The position numbers were made by a program, and so were the translations under genes. The notes beneath the pieces are model-generated. The model made no database searches and was not told where the DNA came from. It saw only the letters and a list, made by a program, of their open reading frames with translations. Shown piece after piece: positions 9,044-17,614 of a stretch of DNA of 64,000 bases. The stretch comes from Streptomyces sp. SUK 48 (lineage in GTDB: Bacteria > Actinomycetota > Actinomycetes > Streptomycetales > Streptomycetaceae). Location of the stretch: positions 4,068,001 through 4,132,000 of the forward strand of contig NZ_CP045740.1 in the NCBI RefSeq assembly GCF_009650765.1. Reading direction: 5' to 3'. Position 1 is the stretch's first letter; each line of letters starts with the position of its first letter.

Positions 9044-10011
9044 TCAGGGCCGCCCGACCGTCTCCAGGTACAGCCGCGCGTACCGGCGCGCGTCGACCGC
9101 CAACGCGACGTCGATCACCGGCCGTTCGCGCACCCCGTGATGGATCTCGGCCTCGCCGGGGCGGGGCCGCCGGTCGACGATCGTCTGCCCGCGTCCCAGC
9201 CCGGGCGCGAGGCTGACCTCGACCGGCAGCGGCCGGGTGGTCAGGCCGCCCGGGTCGGCGACCGCGCACACCGCGCCCGCGTCCCCGAGCCCGCCCGCCT
9301 CCTCGGCCTCGGGCGGCTCGCCCTGGGCCGCCGGACGGTGCGCGAGCAGCTCCCCGGCCAGCCGCGCCCCGCGGTCCCCGCTCGCCCGCAGCCGGCGCAC
9401 CTCCTCGGCCGCCACGACCACCTGCCGGAACACGTCCAGGCCGTACATCGTGACCGGCACCCCGGAGGTGAGCAGCACGGCGGCCGCCTCCGGGTCGTGC
9501 CAGACGTTGAACTCGGCGACGGGCGTGGCGTTCCCGACCTCGACCGCGCCGCCCATGAAGACGATCCGCTCGATGTTGCGGGTCACCTCGGGGTGGGTGC
9601 GCAGCAGCAGCGCGATGTTGGTCAGCGGCGCGGTGGGGACCAGGGTGACCGGGCGGGGCGAGGCGAGGATCTCGCGGCGCAGCAGGGTGACCGCGTCCAC
9701 GTCGGCGGGCCGCCGCGTCGGGGCGGGCAGCCCCAGGTCCCCATGCCGTCCGCCCCGTGCACATGCGTGGCGGGCCGGGCCGGCTCCAGCAGCGGCCGCT
9801 CGGCCCCGCGCGCCACGGGTATCTCCGGCGCCCCGGCCTGCTCCAGGACGGTCAGCGTGTTGCGCACCACCCCGTCCACATCGGTGTTCCCGGCCACGCA
9901 GCTCACCGCCCGCAGCTCGATGCCGGGGTGCCGCACGGCGAACAGCAGCGCGAGGGCGTCGTCGACCCCGGTGTCGCAGTCCATGATCACGGGCACGGGA
10001 CGGCCGGACAT
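9044..10011 (-). pseudogene. Inosine-uridine-preferring nucleoside hydrolase, frameshifted
   Basis: Two overlapping minus-strand frames together give one intact nucleoside hydrolase of about 322 residues. The first part starts at ATG 10011 behind GAAGGAG and contains the Ca2+-binding motif DCDTGVDDA (residues 11-19). The second part carries TAPLTNIALLL, the strand FMGGAVEVGN and the C-terminal half. The break lies at 9739-9742, where the sequence reads ATGGGGACC but one more G would restore GMGDLGLP and join the halves. These enzymes cleave nucleosides to base and ribose in purine/pyrimidine salvage. If the base is truly missing the gene is dead; if it is a sequencing error the gene is normal. 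Confidence 0.85.
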
Positions 10012-10250
10012 GGGGGCTCCTTCGTGGCGGAGGGGCACGGCTCGGCCCGCCGGGGGCGCGAGGGGCTCACACAGTAGTTCAGCCAGGTCGCGCGGGGCGC
10101 GCCGGCGGAGCCTTTCGTGCGCCGCGCCCGTCCCGTTCGCACCTCTCGCCGGTCCCCTTCGCACGCCTCACCCGTCCGGCCTTCCGCGCTGGTGGGGCGG
10201 GCGGGGTGGTGGTGCCGTGGGAGGAGGCACCAGGACCGGGAGGCACCGTG

Positions 10251-11036
10251 ATGTTCGAGGGGATACGCCCGCGCGGCCGCCTGCCGAGGTTTCTGACCGG
10301 GCTCGGGCTGCTCGGCGTCGGGGGGTGCGCGGCGCTGACGCTGGAGCAGCCGGCGACGGCGCCGCAGCCGTTGCCGACGATCGACCGGCCGGCCCGCAGT
10401 TCCCGGGCTCCCGTGCGGCCCGACGGCTCCTCGCTCACCGACGCACAGGCGCAGGCCGCGCTCCTCGGCCAGAGCGATCTCGGCGCCCCCTGGACCGCGA
10501 CGCGCGGCGCGGCGACCTGGCGGGACGGGATGCTGAAGGCGCGCACCTCGGCCGGCGAGTGCCAGAAACTCCTCGACGCCCTCTACAGCGACCAGCTCCT
10601 CGGCGGCCCGGCCCGGGTCGCGGTCGGCCTGGACGACGCCGACACCGACGCCCAGCTCCGCTACCAGATCGGCGCCCGCCGCCCCTCCGACGTGGACGCC
10701 GCGCTGAACTGGCTGCGCACGATGCCGGAGAACTGCGCCCGCTTCGACGCCGTCACCCAGCAGAACGTCCAGGAGGACGTCCAGGTCTCGGACCTCGCCC
10801 TGCCGGAGGTCGGCGACGCCCGCCAGGGCCTGCACATCACCGTCTCCGCCACCACCGAGGACGGCCAGGACGTCCGGCTCACCCTGGACGTCGCCACCGT
10901 CCGGGTCGGCGACGACGCCTTCGCCTTCACCAACGGCGGTCTGGGCGATGTCCCCAACGACGCCACGCAGGCGGCCGTGCAGGTGGGCGCGCTGCGGCTG
11001 GCGGATGTGCGCAGGCAGGGGCGGGTGGCCGTGTAG
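10251..11036 (+). CDS. Secreted lipoprotein of unknown function
   Basis: A 261-residue protein with a basic N-terminus, a hydrophobic core and a lipobox ending at Cys26 (LLGVGGC), so it should be exported, lipidated and held on the outer face of the membrane. After a Pro/Thr-rich linker, the mature part has two Cys residues (SAGECQKLL and PENCARF) that could form a disulfide. Its strand-rich layout is reminiscent of the extracellular PknH-like sensor/lipoprotein fold in actinobacteria, which is only a resemblance. ATG 10251 follows GGGAGG by 7 nt. It stands alone, convergent with the XRE-TPR gene. Confidence 0.75.
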   Translation: MFEGIRPRGRLPRFLTGLGLLGVGGCAALTLEQPATAPQPLPTIDRPARSSRAPVRPDGSSLTDAQAQAALLGQSDLGAPWTATRGAATWRDGMLKARTSAGECQKLLDALYSDQLLGGPARVAVGLDDADTDAQLRYQIGARRPSDVDAALNWLRTMPENCARFDAVTQQNVQEDVQVSDLALPEVGDARQGLHITVSATTEDGQDVRLTLDVATVRVGDDAFAFTNGGLGDVPNDATQAAVQVGALRLADVRRQGRVAV

Positions 11037-11078
11037 GGGCGGGGGGCGTGTAGGGGCCGGGGGTCGCCGGGGCGGGGT

Positions 11079-12422
11079 TCAGAGGGGCGGCTGGGCCGGG
11101 GCCGGGCCCAGGGTGGTGGTGCCGGGGGTGGTGCGGTGGCCCAGGCCGGTGCGGTAGGCGTCCAGCGCGGCCTCCGTGCGGCCGGTGCGGCGCAGCAGGT
11201 CGCCCAGGAGGCGGCAGAGGTCGGCCAGATCGCCCGCGGCGCCCGCGCGCTCCAGGAGGCTGAGAGCGCGGACGTAGTGCTCCTCGGCGGACTCGGTGTC
11301 GCGGGCGTCCTCGGCGATGATGCCGAGGAGGCGGTGCGCGGCGGCGGCGTGCATGGCGCCGCGCTCGGAGGAGAAGTCGCCCAAAACACCCTCCAGGAGG
11401 GTGGCGGCCTCCGTGGAGCGGTCCAGGCGGTGCAGCACATCGGCCAGTTCCACCGCGGCCTGGCTGCGGTAGAGGGCGGCGCTGGTCTGCGAGAGCATGG
11501 CGAGGGCCTGCCGCAACTCGGCTTCCGCCGCCTCCAGTTGGTTGTTCTGTGCGTGCACATAGCCGCGCATCCAGTGGCAGTTGGCCAGCTCGGTGCGCAG
11601 CTGGAGCTGGCGGTACAGCTCGGCGGCCTTGGCGAGGGAGGCGTCGGCCTCGGCGGGGCGGCCCTCGGCGAGCAGGGTGCGGGCGACGGAACGGTGCATC
11701 CGGGCGATCAGCGCCGGGTCCCCGGCGCGCGGGGCGAGCGCGAGCGCGTACTCGGCGGCCTGGGCGGCGCGCGCGTGGGCGCCCATGTCCAGGTAGGGGC
11801 CGATGACGCTGGCGTACAGGAGCAGCAGCGCGTCCGGGTCGTGCAGGCCGCCCCGGTTGAGCTCGTCGAGGGTGGTCTCCAGGAGGTAGACGGCGTACCG
11901 GAGTTCGCCCGCCAGATAGTGGGCGACCGCCCGGCCGCGCACGGCGGGGGCGCGGGCCGCGGGGGAGGCGTCCGCGAGACGCTCCTCGGCGCGTTCGAAG
12001 TGGGCGTGGGCGCTCGCCAGCTCCCCTGTCTCCAGGGCGCATTCGCCGAGGCCCAGCAGCGCGGCCGCCTGCTCGCCCGGCAGACCGTGCGCCTCCGCCT
12101 CGGCCAGCAGCCCGGCATACCGCTGTGCCGCCTCCTCGGCCCGCCCGTCCGCCAGCGTCCGCCGGGCCTCGGTGAGCCGCAGCCGCAGCTCCGTGGCGAG
12201 ATGGGCGGGGCGGCCGAGGGCCAGCTCCTCGAAGCTCACCCCGAGCCGCCGCGCGAGGTGTCGCAGCGCCTCGTCGGAGGCGCGCACCCGGCCCGCCTCC
12301 AGGGTGGAGATGTACGCCGGTGTGTAGGCCGGTTCGGCCAGCTGCCGCTGGGTCAGGCCGCGCTCCGCGCGCAGCCGCTGCACCCGCCGCCCCACCGTCT
12401 CCGGATCGTCCCGCTCGCGCAC
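11079..12422 (-). CDS. XRE-family regulator with C-terminal TPR domain
   Basis: A 447-residue regulator. Residues 10-67 form a Cro/C1-type helix-turn-helix (GLTQRQLAE...YISTLEAGR), and the rest, from about 80 to 435, is a series of tetratricopeptide-like helical pairs rich in Ala, Leu and Glu. This HTH-plus-TPR layout is that of peptide- or partner-sensing regulators such as the RRNPP group; in Streptomyces many such genes exist and most ligands are unknown. GTG 12422 is preferred because GGGGG lies 8 nt upstream; the frame could also open at TTG 12437. It is divergent from a 57-residue secreted peptide, and a perfect inverted repeat lies between them, so autoregulation and a peptide partner are both plausible. 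Confidence 0.9.
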   Translation of the reverse strand: MRERDDPETVGRRVQRLRAERGLTQRQLAEPAYTPAYISTLEAGRVRASDEALRHLARRLGVSFEELALGRPAHLATELRLRLTEARRTLADGRAEEAAQRYAGLLAEAEAHGLPGEQAAALLGLGECALETGELASAHAHFERAEERLADASPAARAPAVRGRAVAHYLAGELRYAVYLLETTLDELNRGGLHDPDALLLLYASVIGPYLDMGAHARAAQAAEYALALAPRAGDPALIARMHRSVARTLLAEGRPAEADASLAKAAELYRQLQLRTELANCHWMRGYVHAQNNQLEAAEAELRQALAMLSQTSAALYRSQAAVELADVLHRLDRSTEAATLLEGVLGDFSSERGAMHAAAAHRLLGIIAEDARDTESAEEHYVRALSLLERAGAAGDLADLCRLLGDLLRRTGRTEAALDAYRTGLGHRTTPGTTTLGPAPAQPPL

Positions 12423-12485
12423 CGCAGCAACCCCCAACTGGCCCGGTGGACCTTGCCGTTCGGTTCGGAATGCCTCTAGGTTAAA

Positions 12486-12513
12486 CGGCGTATTAAACCT
12501 GCTTAATACGCCG
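12486..12513. promoter_or_regulatory. Perfect 11-bp inverted repeat, likely operator
   Basis: CGGCGTATTAA and TTAATACGCCG are separated by 6 nt (ACCTGC). The element is unusually AT-rich for this genome and sits between the divergent starts of the XRE-TPR regulator (12422) and the small peptide gene (12535). A second, overlapping symmetry (AGGTTAA ... TTAAACCT) starts a few bases upstream. It is most simply read as the binding site of the XRE regulator; a terminator role is unlikely because there is no gene end here. Confidence 0.7.
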
Positions 12514-12534
12514 CTGTCGTGTTGCGAGGTCGCC

Positions 12535-12708
12535 GTGTACGGACGTCCATCCGCTCCCTACGGACACTCCACCGCGCGCAGGGCCGTCGCGGCCGCCGTG
12601 ATAGCCGCGACGTCCCTGATCCTCGCGGCCAACGCGTGCCCGGCCCGCGCCTGCTCCCCGGCGGCCCCCGGGGAGCGGGTCACCGCCTCGGCCCCGGCCG
12701 GCCGCTGA
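12535..12708 (+). CDS. Small secreted peptide (57 residues), unknown function
   Basis: A GTG-started frame with a good ribosome site (GAGG, 5 nt upstream). The product has a basic stretch (STARRA), a hydrophobic core (AVAAAVIAATSLILAANA) and then a short polar tail with two Cys residues (CPARACSPAAPG) ending in APAGR. This is the layout of a signal-peptide-bearing micro-protein; the first Cys could also be a lipobox-like site, although the preceding residues are not ideal. It is divergent from an XRE-TPR regulator and shares the operator-like repeat. Whether it is translated is unproven, but the start signals, codon bias and context support it. The gene ends 58 bp before the M20 gene. Confidence 0.6.
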   Translation: MYGRPSAPYGHSTARRAVAAAVIAATSLILAANACPARACSPAAPGERVTASAPAGR

Positions 12709-12754
12709 CCAGAACCGCGGGAAACCACCGGTGTCCAAATCCCCGCCACCCGCC

Positions 12755-12760
12755 TAGCCT
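12755..12760 (+). promoter_or_regulatory. -10 box (TAGCCT) of the M20 amidohydrolase gene
   Basis: TAGCCT ends 6 nt before ATG 12767, with TGTCCA as a weak -35 at 17-nt spacing (12732-12737). No Shine-Dalgarno is present, so the mRNA is probably leaderless. Confidence 0.45.
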
Positions 12761-12766
12761 GCCCGC

Positions 12767-14029
12767 ATGACCCCTGCCGCCGCCCGTGCCTCCGCCGCCG
12801 CCCGCACCGCGCGGGACCTCACCGCCGACCTCCCGCTCCCCGGCCTGGAGGACCTCTACCGGGACCTGCACCGGCACCCCGAGCTGTCCCTGCGCGAGCA
12901 CCGCACCGCCGGGACGCTGGCCGGGCGGCTGGCGGACGCCGGGTTCAAGACGGCGGAGGGCGTCGGCGGCACCGGCGTCGTCGGACGGCTGGCCCACGGC
13001 GACGGCCCCACCGTGCTGCTGCGCGCCGACATGGACGCGCTGCCCGTCACCGAGGCGACCGGACTGCCGTACGCCTCCACCGCCGACGGGGTGATGCACG
13101 CCTGCGGGCACGACCTGCACGTCACCTGGCTGGCCGGGGCCGCCGCCGCGCTCGCCGCGGGCCGGGACACCTGGCGCGGCACCCTGCTGGTGGTGGGGCA
13201 GCCCGCCGAGGAGTCCGGGCAGGGCGCCCGGCGGATGCTCACGGACGGCCTGTACGAGCGCTTCGGACGGCCCGACGTGCTGCTCGGCCAGCATGCCGCG
13301 CCCGGCCCGGCGGGCCTGTACCCGCACGCGCCGGGACTGATCATGTCCGCGGCGACGGACGTGGACATCGTGGTGTACGGCCGGGGCGGCCACGGCTCGC
13401 GCCCCGAGGCGACCGTGGACCCGGTGGTGACCGCCGCCTATCTGGTCACCCGGCTCCAGACCGTGGTCTCGCGCGAGGTCGCCGCGGGCGAGTCCGCCGT
13501 CCTCACGGTGGGCCGCATCGAGGCGGGCAGCCGGCACAACATCATCCCCGACGAGGCGCGCATCGCCCTGAACCTGCGCACCCAGTCCGAGGCGGTACGG
13601 CAGCGGATGCTGGCCGCGATCCGCCGCATCGCCCAGGGCGAGTGCCTGGCCGCAGGCTGCCCCCGCGAGCCGGAGGTGACCCTCGGCGCCACCTTCCCGA
13701 TGACCGTGAACGACGCCGCCACCGACACCACCGTGGCCGCCGTGCACGGCGAACTCTTCGGCACGGCGACGGTGTTCGACCCCGGCCCGGCGATGGGCAG
13801 CGAGGACTTCCCCGAACTCGCCCTGGACGGCGCCGTCCCCTACGCGTACTGGTTCGTCACCACCACGCCCCACGACGCCTGGAACGACGCCCCCGGCGAC
13901 ACCCTCCCGGAGAAGCTCGCCGCCGTCCCCAGCAACCACAGCCCCCACTTCGCCCCCGACCCGTCCACCGTCGCCCCGGGGGTGCGGACCCTGGTCTCGG
14001 GGGCGCTGGCCCTGTTGTCGGAGGCATGA
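12767..14029 (+). CDS. M20D-family amidohydrolase / N-acyl amino acid hydrolase
   Basis: A 420-residue metallopeptidase-family enzyme. The metal motifs are seen in LLRADMDALPV (Asp88/Asp90), in HACGHD (111-116) and in the general-base pair PAEES (Glu148-Glu149), followed by the lid domain around GRGGHGSRPE. M20D enzymes such as hippurate hydrolase or N-acetyldiaminopimelate deacetylase cleave N-acyl amino acids in the cytosol; the substrate cannot be read. There is no signal peptide. The gene stands alone, starting 58 bp after the small peptide gene, with its own promoter. Confidence 0.92.
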   Translation: MTPAAARASAAARTARDLTADLPLPGLEDLYRDLHRHPELSLREHRTAGTLAGRLADAGFKTAEGVGGTGVVGRLAHGDGPTVLLRADMDALPVTEATGLPYASTADGVMHACGHDLHVTWLAGAAAALAAGRDTWRGTLLVVGQPAEESGQGARRMLTDGLYERFGRPDVLLGQHAAPGPAGLYPHAPGLIMSAATDVDIVVYGRGGHGSRPEATVDPVVTAAYLVTRLQTVVSREVAAGESAVLTVGRIEAGSRHNIIPDEARIALNLRTQSEAVRQRMLAAIRRIAQGECLAAGCPREPEVTLGATFPMTVNDAATDTTVAAVHGELFGTATVFDPGPAMGSEDFPELALDGAVPYAYWFVTTTPHDAWNDAPGDTLPEKLAAVPSNHSPHFAPDPSTVAPGVRTLVSGALALLSEA

Positions 14030-14144
14030 CCTACTCTTCGCATACTCGCCACACCGGGCACACAGGTCTCGCACAGCTGGGGGCTCGCGCCGCCGTGCCC
14101 GGAGGCGTTCCTGTCTTCATTCGTTCCGGGGGGTTCGAATCAGC

Positions 14145-16112
14145 GTGCGTATGCGCACTCTCACCGCCGCCACCACTTTGGCGGTCCTCTTCAGCTCGGC
14201 GGCCCTCGCCGCCACTCCGGCGTCCGCCGACACCGCCACCGCCCTGCCGGTCAAGCATGTCGGCGACGTCGTGGTCGACGGGCTCCACCAGCAGGTCTTC
14301 ATCAGCGACCCGGCCAACGGCAAGATCGTCGTCACCGACTACAGCGGCGCGGTGCGCAAGCAGCTGACCTCGCTGCCGGGCGTCACCGGCCTCGAACTGT
14401 CGCCGGACTCCGGCACGTTGTACGCCGCCGTCAAGGGCGCCGACCGGATCGCGGTCATCGACACGGCCACGGACACGCCCGGCACGCCGTACGCCGTGGG
14501 CAGTCAGCCGCTCAGTGTCGCGGTCGCGGGCGGCCGGCTCTGGTTCGGCTACGGCACCGGCGGCAGCGGCGACATCGGCTCCGTCGACCTCGCCTCCGAG
14601 CAGCACGAGGTCACCCTCGGCCAGGGCAGCGGCTGGTACGCCGGGCCGTTCCTGGACGCGGCGCCCGGCTCGGACACGCTCGTCGCCGGGGAGAGCGGGG
14701 ACAGCTCCGGCACGGTCGTCTCGTACGACGTCTCCACCGGCACGCCCACCCGGCTCGCGAGCACCCAGGCGGGCGGCGGCCTGCGCGACCTCGCCGTCAC
14801 ACCCGACGGCAAGGACGTCGTCACCGCGAGCGGATACCCGTACCACCACCCGGTGTTCAAGACCGCCGACCTCACGCCGGACGGCGTCTACGCCAGCGAC
14901 ACCTACCCGAACGCGGTGGCCATCGCACCCGACGGCACGGTCGCGGCGGGCGTCGACGGCTGGTACAACCCGGACATCTTCATCTACCGGCCGGGCGCCG
15001 AGAGCGCGGTGCGCACGTACGACTTCCCGAACACGGGCACCTCGTCCGGCGCGGACGAGCTCGCGGACTCCGCGCTCGCCTGGGCGCCGGACGCCTCCCG
15101 GCTGTTCGCGGTGTCGTACAACAGCCTGGGCGCCTACACGCTGCGCGTCCTGAGCGCGCCCGCGAAGGCGGTCACCACCGTCACCGTGGGCGCCCCGGCC
15201 ACCGCCGCCCGCGCCAAGCAGCTCACCGTCAAGGGCAAGGTCACCTCGACGGTCGCGCTGCCCGCGGGCACCCCGCTGTCCGTCACCCGCACCGACCTGG
15301 AGTCCCCCAAGGGCAAGGCCCTGAAGGCGGTCACGGTCAAGGCCGACGGCACCTTCTCCTTCACCGACACCCCGCCGGCCGGCGGCAAGGTGAAGTACAC
15401 GGTCGCCTACGCGGGCGACGCGCAGCACACCGCGGGCTCCGGCTCCGGCACGGTCGACGTCTCCCGCGCCAAGCCGTCGATCGGCATCAGCGGCAACGGC
15501 AAGACGTACGACTACGGCAAGTCCGTGAAGTTCACCGCGCACCTCGGTGCGACGTACAAGAACCGCTCGGTGGAGATCTGGGCCGACCCCTACGGCGGCG
15601 ACCGGCCGAACAAGCTGGTGAAGTCCGGCAAGGTGGACTCGCACGGCAATCTCTCGGTCTGGATGAACCTGTACCGGGACACCAAGGTGACCGCGAAGTT
15701 CGCCGGCGACGCCCGCTACCGGTCGGCGACCGCGACGAGCACGGCGTACGACCGGGTGAGCGTCTCCACCTCGCTGTCGGGCTCGTACACGTCCAAGTCC
15801 GCCTGGAGCCACACCTATTACTTCTTCCACCAGAGCAAGAACCCGGTCGTCGACACCAAGATGACGTACTACCCGGGCCGGTCGCAGAAGTTCGAGTTCG
15901 AGGTGTACTACCAGGGCAAGTGGTACCCGGGCGACGCCGAGTACTTCCGGCTGGCGCCCAACGGCACGTCCCCGGTCCAGATCACCGGCGACCACGGCAA
16001 GGACGTCGGCTGGCACTTCCGCGTCCGCTCGTCGTACATCAACGGCACCTCGGGCGACAGCGTGAACTCCACCACGCACGGCGCCTGGAAGTACTTCACC
16101 TTCACCAAGTAG
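14145..16112 (+). CDS. Secreted YncE-like beta-propeller protein with Ig-like repeats
   Basis: A 655-residue exported protein. The signal peptide ends near Ala28 (ATPASA). Residues 35-340 are a WD40/YVTN-type beta-propeller with repeated blades such as GLELSPDSGTLYAAVKGADRIAVIDTATD and DLAVTPDGKDVVTASG. Two bacterial Ig-like domains follow (about 345-440 and 445-545, with FTDTPPAGGKVKYTVAYAGD), then a Tyr/Trp-rich C-terminal domain. Such proteins are abundant in streptomycete secretomes and probably bind cell wall or partner proteins; no enzyme motif is visible. GTG 14145 or ATG 14151 may be used; GGGGGG lies 11 nt upstream of the GTG. Confidence 0.85.
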   Translation: MRMRTLTAATTLAVLFSSAALAATPASADTATALPVKHVGDVVVDGLHQQVFISDPANGKIVVTDYSGAVRKQLTSLPGVTGLELSPDSGTLYAAVKGADRIAVIDTATDTPGTPYAVGSQPLSVAVAGGRLWFGYGTGGSGDIGSVDLASEQHEVTLGQGSGWYAGPFLDAAPGSDTLVAGESGDSSGTVVSYDVSTGTPTRLASTQAGGGLRDLAVTPDGKDVVTASGYPYHHPVFKTADLTPDGVYASDTYPNAVAIAPDGTVAAGVDGWYNPDIFIYRPGAESAVRTYDFPNTGTSSGADELADSALAWAPDASRLFAVSYNSLGAYTLRVLSAPAKAVTTVTVGAPATAARAKQLTVKGKVTSTVALPAGTPLSVTRTDLESPKGKALKAVTVKADGTFSFTDTPPAGGKVKYTVAYAGDAQHTAGSGSGTVDVSRAKPSIGISGNGKTYDYGKSVKFTAHLGATYKNRSVEIWADPYGGDRPNKLVKSGKVDSHGNLSVWMNLYRDTKVTAKFAGDARYRSATATSTAYDRVSVSTSLSGSYTSKSAWSHTYYFFHQSKNPVVDTKMTYYPGRSQKFEFEVYYQGKWYPGDAEYFRLAPNGTSPVQITGDHGKDVGWHFRVRSSYINGTSGDSVNSTTHGAWKYFTFTK

Positions 16113-16130
16113 TCGCCGTACGGCGGCGGT

Positions 16131-17462
16131 TCAGATCTCCTGAAGCTCCTGGAGCTGCCGCCGTACATCCGCCAGCGCGCCCCGCCGGCGCCCCGGCACC
16201 CGGGCGCGCAACTCGGCCAGCGCGGGCCCCAGTTCGCGGGCCCGCGCCGGTTCGCCGATCCGGCCCCACTGGTGGTGCGCCCGGTCCGCCGCGGCCTCCA
16301 CGGCGGGCGCGTCCGCCTCCTGGCCGGCCGCCAGCCGGTGCCCGGCGATCTCCATCCACCCCTGGCAGCTGCGCGCCGCGTCCCCCGCGAACATCGCGAG
16401 ATCCGCGCGCACCTCGGCCCAGTGCAGGGCGTCCTCGGAGGCGGGACCGTGCTCGTCCGCGGCGGCCTCCTGGTGCCGGGCGGCGATCGCGTCCGCCTCC
16501 TCGTGCCGCCCGGCCTGTACGGCGGTACTGATGGCGGCGTGGGGGTCGGCGGCGGGGTCCTCCGGGGCCAGGTCCTCCGGCGCCGGTTCTTCCGATGCCG
16601 GGTCTTCCAGGGCGGGGGACGCGGGCTGCCGGGGGATGTCGAGCAGGGCGTCCGGCGCCACGACCGCACCCGCACCCGCACCCGCACCCGCACCCGCACC
16701 CATGCTCACGCCCGCACCCGCACCCGCACCGACGGGACCGCCGTACGTCTGCTGCGCGCCCACCGCCGGCCCGAACCCGGGGCCCCCGCCCGGCGCCGGG
16801 TGCGGGATCGCCGGATACGGCTGCGGGGCCGCGGCGGTGACCGGGGCCAGCAGGATGTTGGCCGGGGTCTCCTCCGGGATGCGGGCGAGCGCCTGCTGGT
16901 GGAGGTCGTCCAGCGCGGGGCGGTGGCCGCTGCGCAGCAGGGTGGCGACCGTCTTCATGTACGACGGCTCGGCCGGGCCCCGGCGCCCGTGCGGCGGGGC
17001 GATCCGGCCGTAGACCGCGGTGGTGCGCCCGCAGTCCAGCGGGTGTTCGTGCAGGTGCCGCCAGACCTCCGGGTCCGCGTGCAGATCGACCACCAGGGCC
17101 GTCTGCCCGGGAGCGCGCAGCCGCAGCTCCTCACGGATCCAGTGCCAGGGCACCGCGGTGTAGCGGACGGTGGCCGGGGTGGTGCGGGCCAGCGCCAGAT
17201 GCGGCAGCCGCTGCCTGCGGTCCAGGTGCAGCTGGCCGGTGAGATACACGGTGAGCGGCCCCGGCGCGGCCGCGGCGGCGCGCAGCCGGGTCAGGACGCC
17301 CTGGGGCTCCACCGGGTCCGCGAGTTCCACGACGTTGGCGGTGTCGGTGCCGGACAGCACGGTGGGGGCGACGGCGGCCAGCACCGGCAGCACGGCGGCC
17401 GCGTCCACCAGGCGTCCCCGGCCCAGCGGCGAGGCCGCGAGCAGCAGCACGGTTCCGGGCAT
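16131..17462 (-). CDS. Conserved actinomycete protein, degenerate caspase-like fold plus helical repeats
   Basis: A 443-residue protein I do not recognise by name. The N-terminal 200 residues alternate strands and helices. One strand reads TVYLTGQLHLD and another ALVVDLHAD, the places where a caspase/CHAT protease would have a GH and a D-x-C motif, but both catalytic residues are absent. The middle is a low-complexity Gly/Ala/Pro linker encoded by a hexamer repeat. The C-terminal 130 residues are alpha-helical and TPR-like (AGRHEEADAIAARHQEAA). ATG 17462 has a strong GGGGGAGGG site upstream. It lies downstream of the PP2C phosphatase gene on the same strand, with a 152-bp gap. The caspase-like reading is speculative. 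Confidence 0.7.
   Translation of the reverse strand: MPGTVLLLAASPLGRGRLVDAAAVLPVLAAVAPTVLSGTDTANVVELADPVEPQGVLTRLRAAAAAPGPLTVYLTGQLHLDRRQRLPHLALARTTPATVRYTAVPWHWIREELRLRAPGQTALVVDLHADPEVWRHLHEHPLDCGRTTAVYGRIAPPHGRRGPAEPSYMKTVATLLRSGHRPALDDLHQQALARIPEETPANILLAPVTAAAPQPYPAIPHPAPGGGPGFGPAVGAQQTYGGPVGAGAGAGVSMGAGAGAGAGAGAVVAPDALLDIPRQPASPALEDPASEEPAPEDLAPEDPAADPHAAISTAVQAGRHEEADAIAARHQEAAADEHGPASEDALHWAEVRADLAMFAGDAARSCQGWMEIAGHRLAAGQEADAPAVEAAADRAHHQWGRIGEPARARELGPALAELRARVPGRRRGALADVRRQLQELQEI
16665..16730. repeat. CGCACC hexamer repeat inside a coding region
   Basis: Six tandem CGCACC units (16665-16700), a 10-nt interruption, then three more units. On the minus strand this encodes the Gly-Ala linker (GAGAGAGAG) of the preceding gene. 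As an in-frame hexamer it can expand or contract without breaking the gene, so linker length should vary between strains. Confidence 0.85.
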
Positions 17463-17614
17463 GGTCCCTCCCCCTGTAGGCCCTGCGGTCCCTGTGGATC
17501 CGCTCTCTCCCGTCAGCACCGTAGCCGCTGCGACCCCCGCGACGCGCCTTCGCCCGGGGAACATCACCGTTCGGGCGCTTCCGGCTGCCCTCCGGTCCCC
17601 TCGGATCTGCCCCC

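Noticed and set aside
14126-14145. tRNA-like TpsiC sequence (GGTTCGAATC)
   Set aside because: The flanks do not pair into a T-stem and no anticodon or acceptor stem is found around it; it is just upstream of a secreted-protein gene.
16665-16730. Iteron-type replication or regulatory repeats
   Set aside because: The CGCACC units are in frame and code for the Gly-Ala linker, so the simplest reading is a coding microsatellite.
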